Shown one piece after another: positions 33,996 to 44,456 of a stretch of 64,000 nt of DNA. The notes below the pieces were generated by a model, which had not been told where the DNA came from, did not search any database, and saw nothing but the letters and a program-made list of their open reading frames with translations. The stretch is taken from positions 27,642,656 through 27,706,655 of the forward strand of contig NC_059348.1 in assembly GCF_019703515.2 (NCBI RefSeq). The letters are read 5' to 3'. The position numbers and the translations under genes were made by a program. Source of the stretch: Myxocyprinus asiaticus. Lineage: Eukaryota; Chordata; Actinopteri; Cypriniformes; Catostomidae. The stretch's first letter is position 1. Each line of letters begins with the position of its first letter.

Positions 33996-35814
33996 TTACA
34001 TTATTTCATCCAGTTCGTCCAGTCTAGGACCTATGGGGCATGCGCTGGTGACCCCAATGCCAATTCCAGATTGTTTTACAGACATATTGACCATCTGTTT
34101 GGCTGCAGCACTGGCCATCATTGATCTGAGGAGAGGCACAACACAACAAAACAACAGCACAAATATAGCTATAGCTACGGCTATTATTATTCCCATTTTA
34201 GTAAGCCATTCTCCCCAGGATCCAAATATCTTGTCAAACCAGTTTCAAATATGCTGGTCTCTTCCTGCATTTTCGGTCACCTCTTCCCTTAGACTTTTCA
34301 GCTTCTTCATTGCCTCAGTAAAGGATCCATCAGGAGCTGTATTATTTGGGATATAATTGCAACAGTCAGCTCCAAACATTAAACAAACTCCTCCTTTCTT
34401 CGCCAATAACCAATTTAGTGCCTGTCTATTTTGCCATGCCATTTTACTTGAAGGTCCTAGCTGTTCTCCTAAGGCCTTCAATGCTTCATCAGTGTAATTA
34501 ATGAATCTCTGCTGATTGTAGTAAATGTAATTAATCCATTCCGTATTCTTCTTATTAAGTGTTATCCATATGAATATAGACTCAAAGCCTGATTTTATTT
34601 CATTTTAAATTTATGTGGTATACCTCTTGGTTGACCAATCACATCTAAGTATTCATTGGGGTCTTTCTGATAAGCTCTTTTTACTCTATGTGTTTTCTGT
34701 ACAGTTTCTCTAGGTTCATTCAGGTTTTCAGATTCTTTTGGGTCCCAGTCTAACATCGTTATTTCTTGCATTAATCTTACTCTAGCACATATTCCTTTCC
34801 AACCTTTGGGTAATGTAGCCTCAATCATTTTCCTCCACAAATCCAAAAGTAGTCTGCTATGGCTGCCGTTTGTTTATCAAATGTACTTATCATAGGAAAA
34901 ACCAGAGTTTAGTTTTCACAATTTACAAGGCATCCTTTCCGAGTTGTATTCCAACATCTTGGGGCTTCTATTACTGTAAATATCTTAATTTATATTCTGA
35001 GTTTCCCAAAAATTCCAGACACTCGGTTGGGCAGAAAGGTGTTTTTTGTTTTTCAACACAATTTCGTGAATAATATTGGGCATAATGCATATAATCATAT
35101 TGATTGGGCACTACTGTAAGCTTTTTCAAAGGTGATGGTGAACATAACACACAATTAGACATTCCTGATTGTTTCGCTGTATACTCTGCCCACTTAAACC
35201 AATCTTTCTGATGTGCGTTCTCCAGCAATCATTTATTTTCCAATGATGGGTCAACTTCATAGTCTGTGTCATCATAAGATGTCTCTAATGGCAATTTTGT
35301 AATCTGGTATTCTGTATCATCATAAGGGGTCTTTGGTGGCAATTTTATAGACTGGTAGTCTGGACCACCATAAGGATCCTGATAGTCTGTATAGTCATAC
35401 GAGGTCTCTATAGACCTCTTTTTAATGTATTTATTTACTTGAGTACCATGTGTCGGATCAGTGGCATTATGGAGACCAAACAAGCATTCAGAAGTCGATT
35501 GAGGGAAACTCATCCTGACTTGGGTCTGGGGATTAGTCTCTTGGAGGCCTTGGGTCTGAGGTAACTGCTGCATCAGATGTACCAACATCAGTATCAATGT
35601 CAGAACCTCTCTCACCTTCCTGTTCTGTGTCCTCTGGCTGCGGTACATCCTCCTGCAGTTGTATTTCATTTCTTGCTTCAGCATGCTCAGTTGCCTTAAA
35701 ATGAGGTGCAACAGCGTTACTACTCTCTCCTTTCTGCTCTGTACTTCCTTCTCCTTGCTCTGCCATTTCTTGGTCATGGGCTTCAAGTTCTCTTTTAATT
35801 TCAGGGGGATCCAC
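33996..35814 (-). pseudogene. Retroviral envelope remnant
   Basis: The transmembrane part is clear. 34245-34481 contains 'LNWLLAKKGGVC' and a CX6CC motif (CLMFGADCC), the usual immunosuppressive-like and disulfide region of gamma-type TM subunits. 33996-34196 has a hydrophobic span ('IIIAVAIAIFVLLFCCVV'). The N-terminal part (about 34595-35814) lies in several frames and includes an acidic Tyr/Asp repeat region. Stops separate the segments, so no intact envelope is encoded. Confidence 0.75.
35250..35410. repeat. Degenerate tandem repeats in the envelope region
   Basis: Two to three copies of a roughly 60-base unit, with 'ggcaattttgtaatctggta' and 'ggcaattttatagactggta' as corresponding parts. 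On the minus strand they encode motifs such as 'YDDTEYQ' and 'YDDTDYE' separated by 'KLPP' or 'KLPL'. Confidence 0.65.
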
Positions 35815-35858
35815 GTTTAAATGTTCCTGATCATCTTCTGCACTATCTATTTAGTCTT

Positions 35859-37067
35859 CTAAATAGAAGTCTTCTTGGTCTCAATGTGATTCAAATGATA
35901 CCACGTTGTGCTACCTTCCACCTGTACTGCTGTTGGGATTGCCCTTACTACAGTATAAGGTCCTTCCCTTCTGGGTTCATTGCATTTCCTCCTAAAAACT
36001 CTCAGGTATACTTGGTCTCCAGGAACTTTGGGACAGGGCACTTCTTCTTCTTCCCTGGGTCCCCTGCTCTATTCCTGTGAATAAATGTCTTCATGTATAG
36101 TAGTTAATTGTCTCATGTAAGCTCTTAATTCCATCTGCAGCTTATCTAGAGGTGGTCCTTCGTAAGGACCTCTTAAGTATGGTACTGGCATGGGTCTGCC
36201 TGTTAACATTTCATGCAGTGTTAGATTAGTGATTCTATTGGTTTGCATGCAGTAACTCATCAGTGCAAGAGGCAAAACATCAACCCAATTTGTGTCAGCA
36301 CAAATTTTATTTAGCTTGGCTTTGAGAGTTCCATTCACTCTTTCTACCATTCCCTGTGATTGTGGATGATAGACACACCCTAGTCTTTGTTTTATTCTTA
36401 GTTGCTGTAACACTGTTTTCACTGTTCTTTGAACAAATGCTGAGCCATTGTCAGAACTGATTTGAGATGGTATACCGAATCTTGGAATGACCTCTCAGGT
36501 CAAAAATTTGATCACAGTTTGGGCTCCCTGATCTGCTGATGGTACTGCTTCTACCCATCTGCTGAATCTGTCTATTATCACCAACATGTATCTTTTTCCT
36601 CTTACTGATTTTATCATGTCCATATAGTCCAATTAAACCAGATGTTTAAATGATCCTTCTGGAACTCGTATGTGACCTATTGGTGCAGATGTACTTTTAC
36701 TGACATTATTTTGGGCACAAATTTCACATTCAGCCAAATATTCATCTACCATTGCCTGTAGGTATGGGGAACAATATCCTTGTTGTTTTATTTTTCTAGT
36801 CACTCCCCCCCTTGCGCAATGGTCAAAACCATGCGCATCTGAGAATAGAATAGTAAGGAGTGATGTTGGAGCAATCATGCGGCCTTCATGTGAACGCCAT
36901 ATACCATTTGCATCTCTGCTTGCACCTCTTTGTTGCCATATCCTAAGTTCATAAGGGCCAGCCTGATGCTGCATACGAGCTATTTCATTCAACTGGGGTT
37001 GAGGTTGGATCAAAATTGAAGGTGCCATTCCTACTAATTGGCATCCTGAGGCCCTTTTGGCATACAA
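35859..37067 (-). pseudogene. Retroviral integrase remnant
   Basis: 36633-37067 carries the N-terminal zinc-binding part, with 'AECEICAQNN' as its Cys pair. 36069-36422 carries the end of the catalytic core with 'YHPQSQGMVERVNGTLKAKL'. 35859-36041 carries the C-terminal domain with 'PGDQVYLRVF'. The segments are in different frames with stops between (for example near 36430-36630). Confidence 0.85.
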
Positions 37068-37085
37068 GTCTGCAGCATTATTGAC

Positions 37086-37924
37086 TTAAATGACAAAGTC
37101 ATTGCCTTTTTTGTGTGCTTGACATTTGATGATAGCCAATTTCTTTGGATGCATCATAGCTGAGATGAGTTTGATTATTTGGTCACCATGTTGAATTGGT
37201 GTCCCATCACTCTTTTTGAACCCCCTTTGTTTCCAAACTGCTCCAAATAAATGGCACACTCCATGAGCATATGCAGAATCTGTATACATAGTAACAGTTT
37301 GATATTTAGCCAATTGACAAGCTTCAGTTAGTGCTTTTAATTCAGCATGGTTACTCACAATGCTTCAACAAAATTGGGATAAAACTATTGTCTTCCCTCT
37401 TGACAATAACATACCCAGCATGATTTCCCAGATGGTCTCTGAACATGATCATCTACAAAATAATCTGCCTCTGCATCAGTGATCGGTGTTGATTCTAGAT
37501 CTGGTCTTAAATGAGTAAACGCTAGAGAGTCTATTACACATTCATGAGGTGTTCCTTCCCCTTCTAGAGGAATGAAATTTGCTGGGTTTACTGTTGTGTA
37601 TCGCTTTATGGTGATGTCGGGGTAAGTTAGCAATGTTGAGTATGTCAAACACCAGGCTTGGGTCAAAACAAATCTGCCCTGTTCTAATAGTTCTGTTACT
37701 TTGTGATGAGTGTAGATTATGACTGGGTAGCCCATTGTCACAGTGGAAGCCTTGTCATAAGCAAAATATGCTGCTGCAAGTCCTTGATAACATGGCGGGT
37801 AGCCCTGTGCTACATTGTCCAATTTGGTACTATAATAAGCTATTGGTTTCTTTTTTCTTTCACTACAAGTTTCCGGCATTAACACTGCAGACACATGTCT
37901 ATCTTTCCTATCTGCTACATACAA
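37086..37924 (-). pseudogene. Retroviral RNase H remnant
   Basis: The frame at 37086-37358 contains 'TMYTDSAYAHGVCHLFGAVW', the RNase H block around the third catalytic Asp. The frame at 37385-37924 holds the connection domain and early RNase H with 'KPIAYYSTKLD'. A frameshift or stop near 37360-37385 separates them. Confidence 0.85.
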
Positions 37925-38215
37925 ATGGAATGGTCTGGCATAGTCTGGGGTTGCCAGAGCTGGAGCTGTCTGTAACTCTTTTTTTCAGTGATTCAAAGGC
38001 TATTAATGCATCAGTGTTCCATGTTAGTTGTGCTCAGAGATTCTGATGACCTATCTGTTTCATCAGTGCCCTTAAGGGGGCTGTTTTGATAGCATAATCT
38101 TCTATCCAATCAGCACTAAAACCTATCATACCTAAAAGGTCATCATTTGTCCCACTGTTTGTGGTTGAGGCGCTTTACTTATGCCTTCCAATTGACTGGG
38201 TGATATAGCCTTAGT

Positions 38216-38962
38216 TTAATGCGCAATGATTCGTCCTAAATATTCTACCTGTGTTAGGCAGTATTGCGATTTCTCTTTAGAGACCTTGTGGCCTCCTTCA
38301 GCCAGTTTTGTGAGCACTGTAATGGAATCTTGATGACATTGTTCTAATGTTGTTGAGCAAATCAACAGATCATCCACACACTGTATCAGTGTGCTATCTA
38401 GTCTAAGATCTTCCAAATCAGTTTTCAACACTTGATTGAACACATGTGGTGAATGTTTGAATCCTTGGGGAATTCTGGTGTATGTATACTGTTTACCTTG
38501 ATAGATGAATGAAAAAAGGTGTCTGCTTTCCTCTGATAAAGGGATGCTGAAAAAAGCAGAACACAAGTCAATTACAGTAAAATTATTGGCAGCAGGAGGA
38601 ACATTAGTCAACTGTGTATGTGGATTTGGGACCTCTGCAGGCCAATCTTCCACTACTTCATTAACTGCTCTCAAATCATGCACTTAGCGCCATTTTGATT
38701 TGGCTGTCTGAGCAACTGGCAATATGGGTGTGTTACAATGGCTTGCTGTTTCAAACAATACCCCAGCTTTGATCAGCCCCTCAATAGTCTTTTTAATTCC
38801 TTCTACAGCCTCCTGTTGCAATGGATATTGTTGTTTTCTTGGTAGCTGCACTCCTGGTCTGAGTTTAATTCTAACTGGATTAGCAGATTTCACTAAACCT
38901 ACATCTGTGTCATGTTGAGACCACAACTCAGTTGGTATTTGGTCTTCCATCTCTAACATCAA
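38216..38962 (-). pseudogene. Retroviral reverse transcriptase remnant
   Basis: The sequence contains 'QYPLQQEAVEGIKKTIEGLI', 'FTVIDLCSAFFSIPL' and the catalytic box 'QCVDDLLI', where Cys replaces the usual Tyr before V-D-D. An in-frame stop at about 38684 divides the palm domain. The layout matches retroviral rather than Gypsy RT, and it continues directly toward RNase H on the left. Confidence 0.9.
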
Positions 38963-39524
38963 TTAAACTGTTTTTGAATCCAACTTCTTTTCTTTTTCTT
39001 TAATAGTCACCACCACCCTTGGGATGCCATAATGGTAACACAGAATTTTTAGGTATGTTTTGTCTGCTGATTCGAAAATTAAAGGATTCTCTGTTGCTTC
39101 CCACTTTTACCCTTCCACTCTCTACACCATTGGTCCTAAGTCTTTTGCCTTATTTCACTTACTTACCTATAAGGTAACATGTGAAGCTGAATCTGGCACT
39201 TGAAACCATTTTTCAATGAAACTACATTTCTCAATTTGCAGTGCTACTCCCTCTGGTCCTATAATTATGTATTGTGAGCTCAATGGAACTTCCTGTCCTT
39301 TTGTGTCATTCAACCATTTCTTTTCAAGCATTGGGTCTCTACCATGACCATATATTATGGTACAATGAAATTCAGTTTATGGCAAGCTTGGTTCACAAAG
39401 CTGCTCTTTGATATATTTTCCCCATTTGTTGATTGTTTCTTCTACATCTTTCCCTAAGTCTCCTAACCAATATATATTAGCGTGTGGCTCTTGGGGTTCT
39501 TGGAATTTTGTGACAGTCATCTGC

Positions 39525-39881
39525 TTAGTTCCCCTGCTGTCTGTGTATATTCCCTCTGGAGAGCATTTTACATATGGCATCCCTTCCTAACAAATTAACA
39601 GGTGTTTGTTCTGATATTAGAATGGGAATTTTTATTTCTGTGTCTTTTGCTTTGATGCTAACTGGAGCCGTCATTGGAATCAGCTGCGTAAGTCCCGAGA
39701 ATCCTACTGTCTTTACATATTTTCCAGACTTGGGGTGGTGAGAGACATAATTTGTACTTATACACATGAACGTTGCTCCAGTGTCTAGCATAACTGGTGT
39801 TGTCTTGCCCTCTATTTTAACCTGCAGCATAGGTTCTTGATCAGCATCAGATAATATCATTGGAAGCTGACCCCTCCCCAT
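39525..39881 (-). pseudogene. Retroviral protease remnant
   Basis: Contains 'TTPVMLDTGATFMCIS', the LDTGA active-site loop of retroviral aspartic proteases, and further on 'NLLGRDAI', the conserved GRD segment. It lies between the zinc knuckle and RT, as expected for gag-pro-pol order. Confidence 0.85.
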
Positions 39882-40027
39882 AGGATCCTCTGGGCAGCCC
39901 TAGTAGCCCTGATATGGTCCATGCCATGGATTTACTGGACCTGGTGCTTGAGTTTGGTATTCTTGCTGCCATGGATTATTGCCTGGACTTGGTGCTTGGT
40001 TATTTGCCATGGATTGGTAGGGCAGTC

Positions 40028-40285
40028 TCATCTGTTGTGTCCGGGCTGGTTACATTCCCAGCATACTCCTGGTGGGCCATTAGTTCTCTGCTGGCCATTG
40101 TTCTGTCTTCCTCTTCCTCCTTGTTGTTGTCTGTTCCAGGTTCTGTTGTTTGATTGTTCTGGTTTTATGTAGATTACAATTGGTGTTTGTGGTTGTGATG
40201 CATTTCCTGCTGTTGTCATTGCATTCTGAACAACAGGTGTCGGTGCTACTACTGTGGTATAAGCCGCAGGTACAGGCATGTTCAC
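40028..40285 (-). pseudogene. Retroviral nucleocapsid with CCHC knuckle
   Basis: The frame ends in CWECNQPGHNR and then a TGA codon that lies inside the CX2CX4HX4C zinc knuckle; the last Cys is the second codon after the stop. The knuckle packages genomic RNA in retroviruses. The region before it is rich in Q, N, R and G. Confidence 0.8.
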
Positions 40286-40410
40286 AGGAGCAATTACTGC
40301 TGATTGTTCCTCTCTCTGTCTTTTACTGCAGCATGAATCTTCTTTCTTTTGAAAGTCAGTTCTTCAGGTTGTAATTGTGTCAGCTTTCTTTGCAGTTCTC
40401 TCTCTTGGTT

Positions 40411-42019
40411 CTATAGTTTCAGCTCATTCTTCCTGTATTGTTCCACAGCATGAGCCACATGTTCACAAAACTCCTTTTGTGTCTTGGAGTTCAGTCCAAC
40501 CACATCTTCCAGCTTGGCCTTTACTGTAGGTGGCATGGCATCCACTATGGCAGTTCTGAACAATGCTGGCATTACTGGATCTCCTTCTGGGTCTCTTTCC
40601 AGTTCTTGTTTCCATCTTCTCAGTTGTTTCTGGATGTAGGTGGTAGGATTCTCTGTTTCACCTATTGGTTCTCCTTTCAGGGATTTTGGATCCATCTGTG
40701 TTGGGTATTCATTTCTTAATGCAGACCATACCCCAGCATGATACCTGTCAAATGAGATCCCATCCATTCTTGGATTATCAATTTCTTGGTGTAGATTTAC
40801 TATTCCAAGGATCTCATTCATCTTGAATCCTCCCAGACACTTAGCCAGTAGTGCCTTGATATCTCCAATTGCCAGCAAATTGCCCATTGTTTCTTCTTCC
40901 ACCATTATGATCCATTTTCCAGCTTCCTCATGGATGCCTGGAAGGTGGCTATCAATCCATCAAGATCTTGATTGGCCCATGGCACATACTGTCCTTGTGT
41001 TCCCTCGATCAAAATCGGACACTGTGCTGGGTATTCACTGGGTAGATGCATGCCGCTTGTGTATTCACTGGGTAGATGCATGCTGCTTGGGTATTCACTG
41101 GGTAGATGCATGCTGCTTGTGGACCTTATCAATCTGCCCCCTCCACCTCGTCTTCAGAATGGTTTCTCCTTCGCACGTCCTCAAGGAGTAGTTTGCCTTA
41201 AACATGTTTATATTCTCTCTTAGGGCTGTTCAGGTGTGCGCTTCCCTTTTAGCGTCTGCCTCTTTCTCAAGATTCTATTCTCACCAGGTCTCTTCTCAGT
41301 GCTTGCTCCTCTCTTGATATTCGTTCCCCAGTCTCTATTACATTTTGCTCCGGTTCCTGCATCACTTCTGTTATGTTTCTCTTAGGTGTGAATATTTCCT
41401 CTGACATTTCCCCACATTCTTTTTCTTGTCTATTATTCATCTCTTCTAGTGCTTGTGATACATTCTCATTGCATCCAAACTTTCTGTGCCTTTATATGCT
41501 TTCCTTTTTCTTTTCCCCCTCCTTTTTTCTGTTTCTGACTCTTCCCTGTAATTTGACACCTCACTTTCCCCTTCATCATTCCTTTTGTGTGCATCATCCT
41601 CTATTTCTACTTTACCTCTTACCTCTACTGTTCCCAATATGACAGGCATCTGCTTCCCAGATGGGTCAAAAGGTGGTGCATAGGGAGGCGGTCTCTGTTT
41701 TTTCTTCAGTTTTAATATTCAATAGTCTTTTTGCCTGTCTCTCAATTTTTAGTAATTTTATCCCATGGTTTTTGAATAAATTCAGTACCTCTTGTTCTTT
41801 TTCCCTTTTTTCTTCCCTTTTCCTGCCCTTATCTTCAACCTTATGATTTTTTATCAATGCTTCCATTTCTCTACACATAGCCACATCTAATGTTCCCTCT
41901 GCTGGCCATTTTGTGTTTAGACTTTTTGTTCTTTTCTCCCACTTTTTAGAAAATTCTCTTATGATGTTTCTACATATTGGGTATTCTGACCCCAGCAGCT
42001 CTACAGGTGTTGATGCCAT
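40411..42019 (-). pseudogene. Retroviral gag (matrix-like and capsid) remnant
   Basis: 41666-42019 is a matrix-like N-terminus starting MASTPVELLG and running into a highly charged K/E helix. 40411-40905 is a capsid-like helical domain containing 'YTQKQLRRWKQELERDPEGD'-type sequence and ending in a K/E-rich tail. The segment between them includes a 3 x 30-base tandem repeat and stops. No intact gag is encoded. Confidence 0.75.
41031..41120. repeat. Three tandem 30-base repeats inside gag
   Basis: Three near-identical units of 'gtattcactgggtagatgca' plus 'tgc(c/t)gcttg(t/g)'. Being 30 bases long they keep the frame and encode a 10-residue repeat containing 'MHLPSEY' on the minus strand. Confidence 0.95.
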
Positions 42020-42194
42020 TGTTATTCAAACTTGTTATCACAGTGTGTTTTATGCTTTTTAATGTACCTCTCTAACCTCAGCTCACATCTGTTCTTAACT
42101 AGTCTTCACCAGGCTGGTCAGATGAGGATCACTATAAGAACCCGACCCCTGACTTCCCCTGGGCTTTTGCTAGGTTGAGGATTTGTCACAATTT

Positions 42195-42726
42195 TTAAGG
42201 TATTTTATTAATCTTTCTCAGGTATTTCAAAACAGCATTTACTTGTTTTCTGGTCAATGGTTTTATAGGCAATTCTTTTATTCCTAACCAATTTGAATTA
42301 TTCTTCATCCAGATAATGTCTCCTCTTAGGCTAATTATGTAAAAACTCCAAAGCTCATCTTCAGCAAACCAGTGGCCTGTTGCAGCTATTCCTCCTGCCC
42401 AATGAATAAAAGTGAGAAATGGGGTTAATTCTACTTGACACCCTCCCCACAAAACCACAGAAATATTTAATTCACTCCTTACACAGTATTCTAAATGAAA
42501 AGGTTCAAGGAAGTCAAGTCTTCTCTCTCTTCTGCATTTAAAATTCCACTTCCTCTCTTTCCTCTTTTTCTTCCTCTTCTGTTAACTTGACTAATGGCTG
42601 TACCATCCAGTGCTTGAGGAATGCTTTCTCCACTTTGTACCATTCTATATATATATATATATAATGCTGTTGAGTGTACTTTTTTAGGTAAGCTAAGACA
42701 GCATATGTGTGTTCCCTATCTGTCAC
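42195..42726 (-). other. Two unassigned frames upstream of the retroviral gag
   Basis: Minus-strand frames at 42195-42458 (87 residues, Trp-rich) and 42538-42726 (62 residues, Glu-rich end) precede gag. I do not recognise either. They could be leader ORFs, an older accessory gene or chance. The second begins at the DIRS junction. Confidence 0.3.
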
Positions 42727-43001
42727 TCACTCGACGTTGTGTCGATGTAGTGACACTAGGGGTCACTCTTGGGAGCCCGAGACACCTCTGGTCTTTGATA
42801 AAAGGCCAAGGAAAATTGGCGAGTGGTATTTGCATGCCACTCCCCCGGACATACGGGTATAAAAGGAGCTGGTATGCAACCACTCATTCAGATTTTCTCT
42901 TCGGAGCCGAACGGTCATGCTCATTGAGCTGAATATTACTGTTCAATCACCTCTGCTGGATCTGATGGCGCATTTCAGCGGCTTCTCCCTCCTCTGCACT
43001 G

Positions 43002-43938
43002 GTGCACTGCAGAGAACGCTCCTGGGTGCTTATGAGGCCGCTTCAGCACTGGCTCCAGACTCGAGTCCCGAGACAGGCATGGCACCACGGGACACACCGC
43101 CTGGCCATCACGTCGGTCTGTCACCGTCTTTTCAGCCCTTGGACCGACCTCTCATTTCTACGAGCAGGTGTTCCTCTAGAACTGGTCTCCAGGCATGTCG
43201 TGGTCATGACAGACGTCTCCAAAACGGGCTGGGGCGCTGTTTGCAATGGTCACATGGCCGCCGGCCTCTGGACGGGCCCATGACTGCATTGGCATATCAA
43301 CTGCCTCGAGTTGTTGGCAATTCTGCTCACCCTGCAGAGGTTCCAGCCATTGATCCAGGGCAAGCACATGTTAGTTTGGACAGACAGCAGGGCAGCGGTA
43401 GCACATGTCACAACCCCTCCTCCGGAGTCAGCAGCACTTCAAGTCGCTGCGAGCCACTCACATCCCGGGCAACCTCAACACTACAGCGGACGCGCTGTCA
43501 TGGCAGGTTTACCTCAGGGGAGAGTGGAGACTCCACCCTCAGGTGGTCCAGCTGATTTGGAGTAAATTCAGACAGGCACAGGTGGACATGTTCGCCTCCC
43601 AAGAATCCTCCCACTTCCCGCTCTGGTATGCCCTCACCGAGGCTCCCCTCGGCTCACAGCTGGCCCCCTGGCCTATGCAAATATGCGTTTCCCCCAGTGA
43701 GCCTGCTTGCACAGACCCTGTGCAAGGTCAGGGAGGACGAGGAGCAGGTCGTCCTGGTAGCACTCTACTGGCCCACCCAGACGTGGTTCTTGGACCTCAC
43801 ACTCCTCGCGACAGCTCCTCCCTGGCGAATTCCCCTGAGGAGGACCTTCATTCTCAGGGACGGGGCACCCTCTGGCACCCGTGCCCAGACCTCTGGAATC
43901 TCCATGTCTTTCCCCTGGACGTGAAGCAGAAGACCTAA
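43002..43938 (+). pseudogene. DIRS RT end and RNase H remnant
   Basis: The frame at 43002-43283 contains 'HVVVMTDVSKTGWGAVCNGH', the RNase H first block of DIRS elements. Later 'QGKHMLVWTDSRAAVAHV' (43350-43410) and frames to 43938 hold the rest, ending near 'SHFPLWYALTEAPLGS'. Frames change at about 43290 and 43420, so the protein is broken. No intact catalytic RT box is present. Confidence 0.85.
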
Positions 43939-44456
43939 GCAGTCTACCACCCACGGTGGTAGACATGATCACTCAGGCTAGGGCCCCCTCTACGAGGTGC
44001 CTGTATGCCTTTAAATGGCGTCTATTCGCTAAGTGGTGTTCTTCCTGATGCGAAGACCCCCAGAGATGTGCAGTCGGATCAGTGCTTTCCTTCCTGCAGG
44101 AGAGGCTGGAAGGGAGGCTGTCCCCTTCCACCTTGAAGGTGTACATTACCGCCATAGCAGCACACCACGACACAGTCGACGGTAAGTCCTTAGGGAAGCA
44201 CAACCTGATCATCAGGTTCCTAAGAGGTGCCAGGAGGCTGAATCCCTCCAGACCGCGCCTCGTTCCCTCATGGGATATCTCCGTAGTTCCTCAGGGTCTA
44301 CAGAGAGCCCCTTTTGAGCCTTTGCAGTCAGCCGAGCTTAAGGCACTCTCCTTGAAGACTGCCCTCCTGACAGTGCTCACTTCCATCAAGAGGGTAGGTG
44401 ACCTGCAAGCGTTCTCTGTCAGCGAAACGTGCCTGGAGTTCGGTCCGGGTTACTCT

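Larger units (their letters stand above)
33963..42460 (-). mobile_element. Endogenous retrovirus remnant (gamma/epsilon-like gene layout)
   Basis: On the minus strand the order is matrix-like frame (42.0k), capsid, zinc knuckle, protease, reverse transcriptase, RNase H, integrase and envelope with a membrane anchor (34.0k). A polypurine tract 'agggaagggg' follows at 33963-33972. All genes are broken by stops and frameshifts. The integrase tail ending 'TTWYHLNHI' and the envelope CX6CC motif resemble gammaretrovirus-like fish elements. No paired LTRs were identified. The right end abuts the DIRS element near 42.7k. Confidence 0.85.

Noticed and set aside
41031..41120. Possible CRISPR-like array (three evenly spaced repeats)
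   Set aside because: The repeats are directly adjacent without spacers, lie inside retroviral gag and encode a peptide repeat; the DNA is eukaryotic.
43673..43972. Minus-strand frames opposite the DIRS region
   Set aside because: Antisense of DIRS coding sequence; GC-rich content lengthens chance frames.
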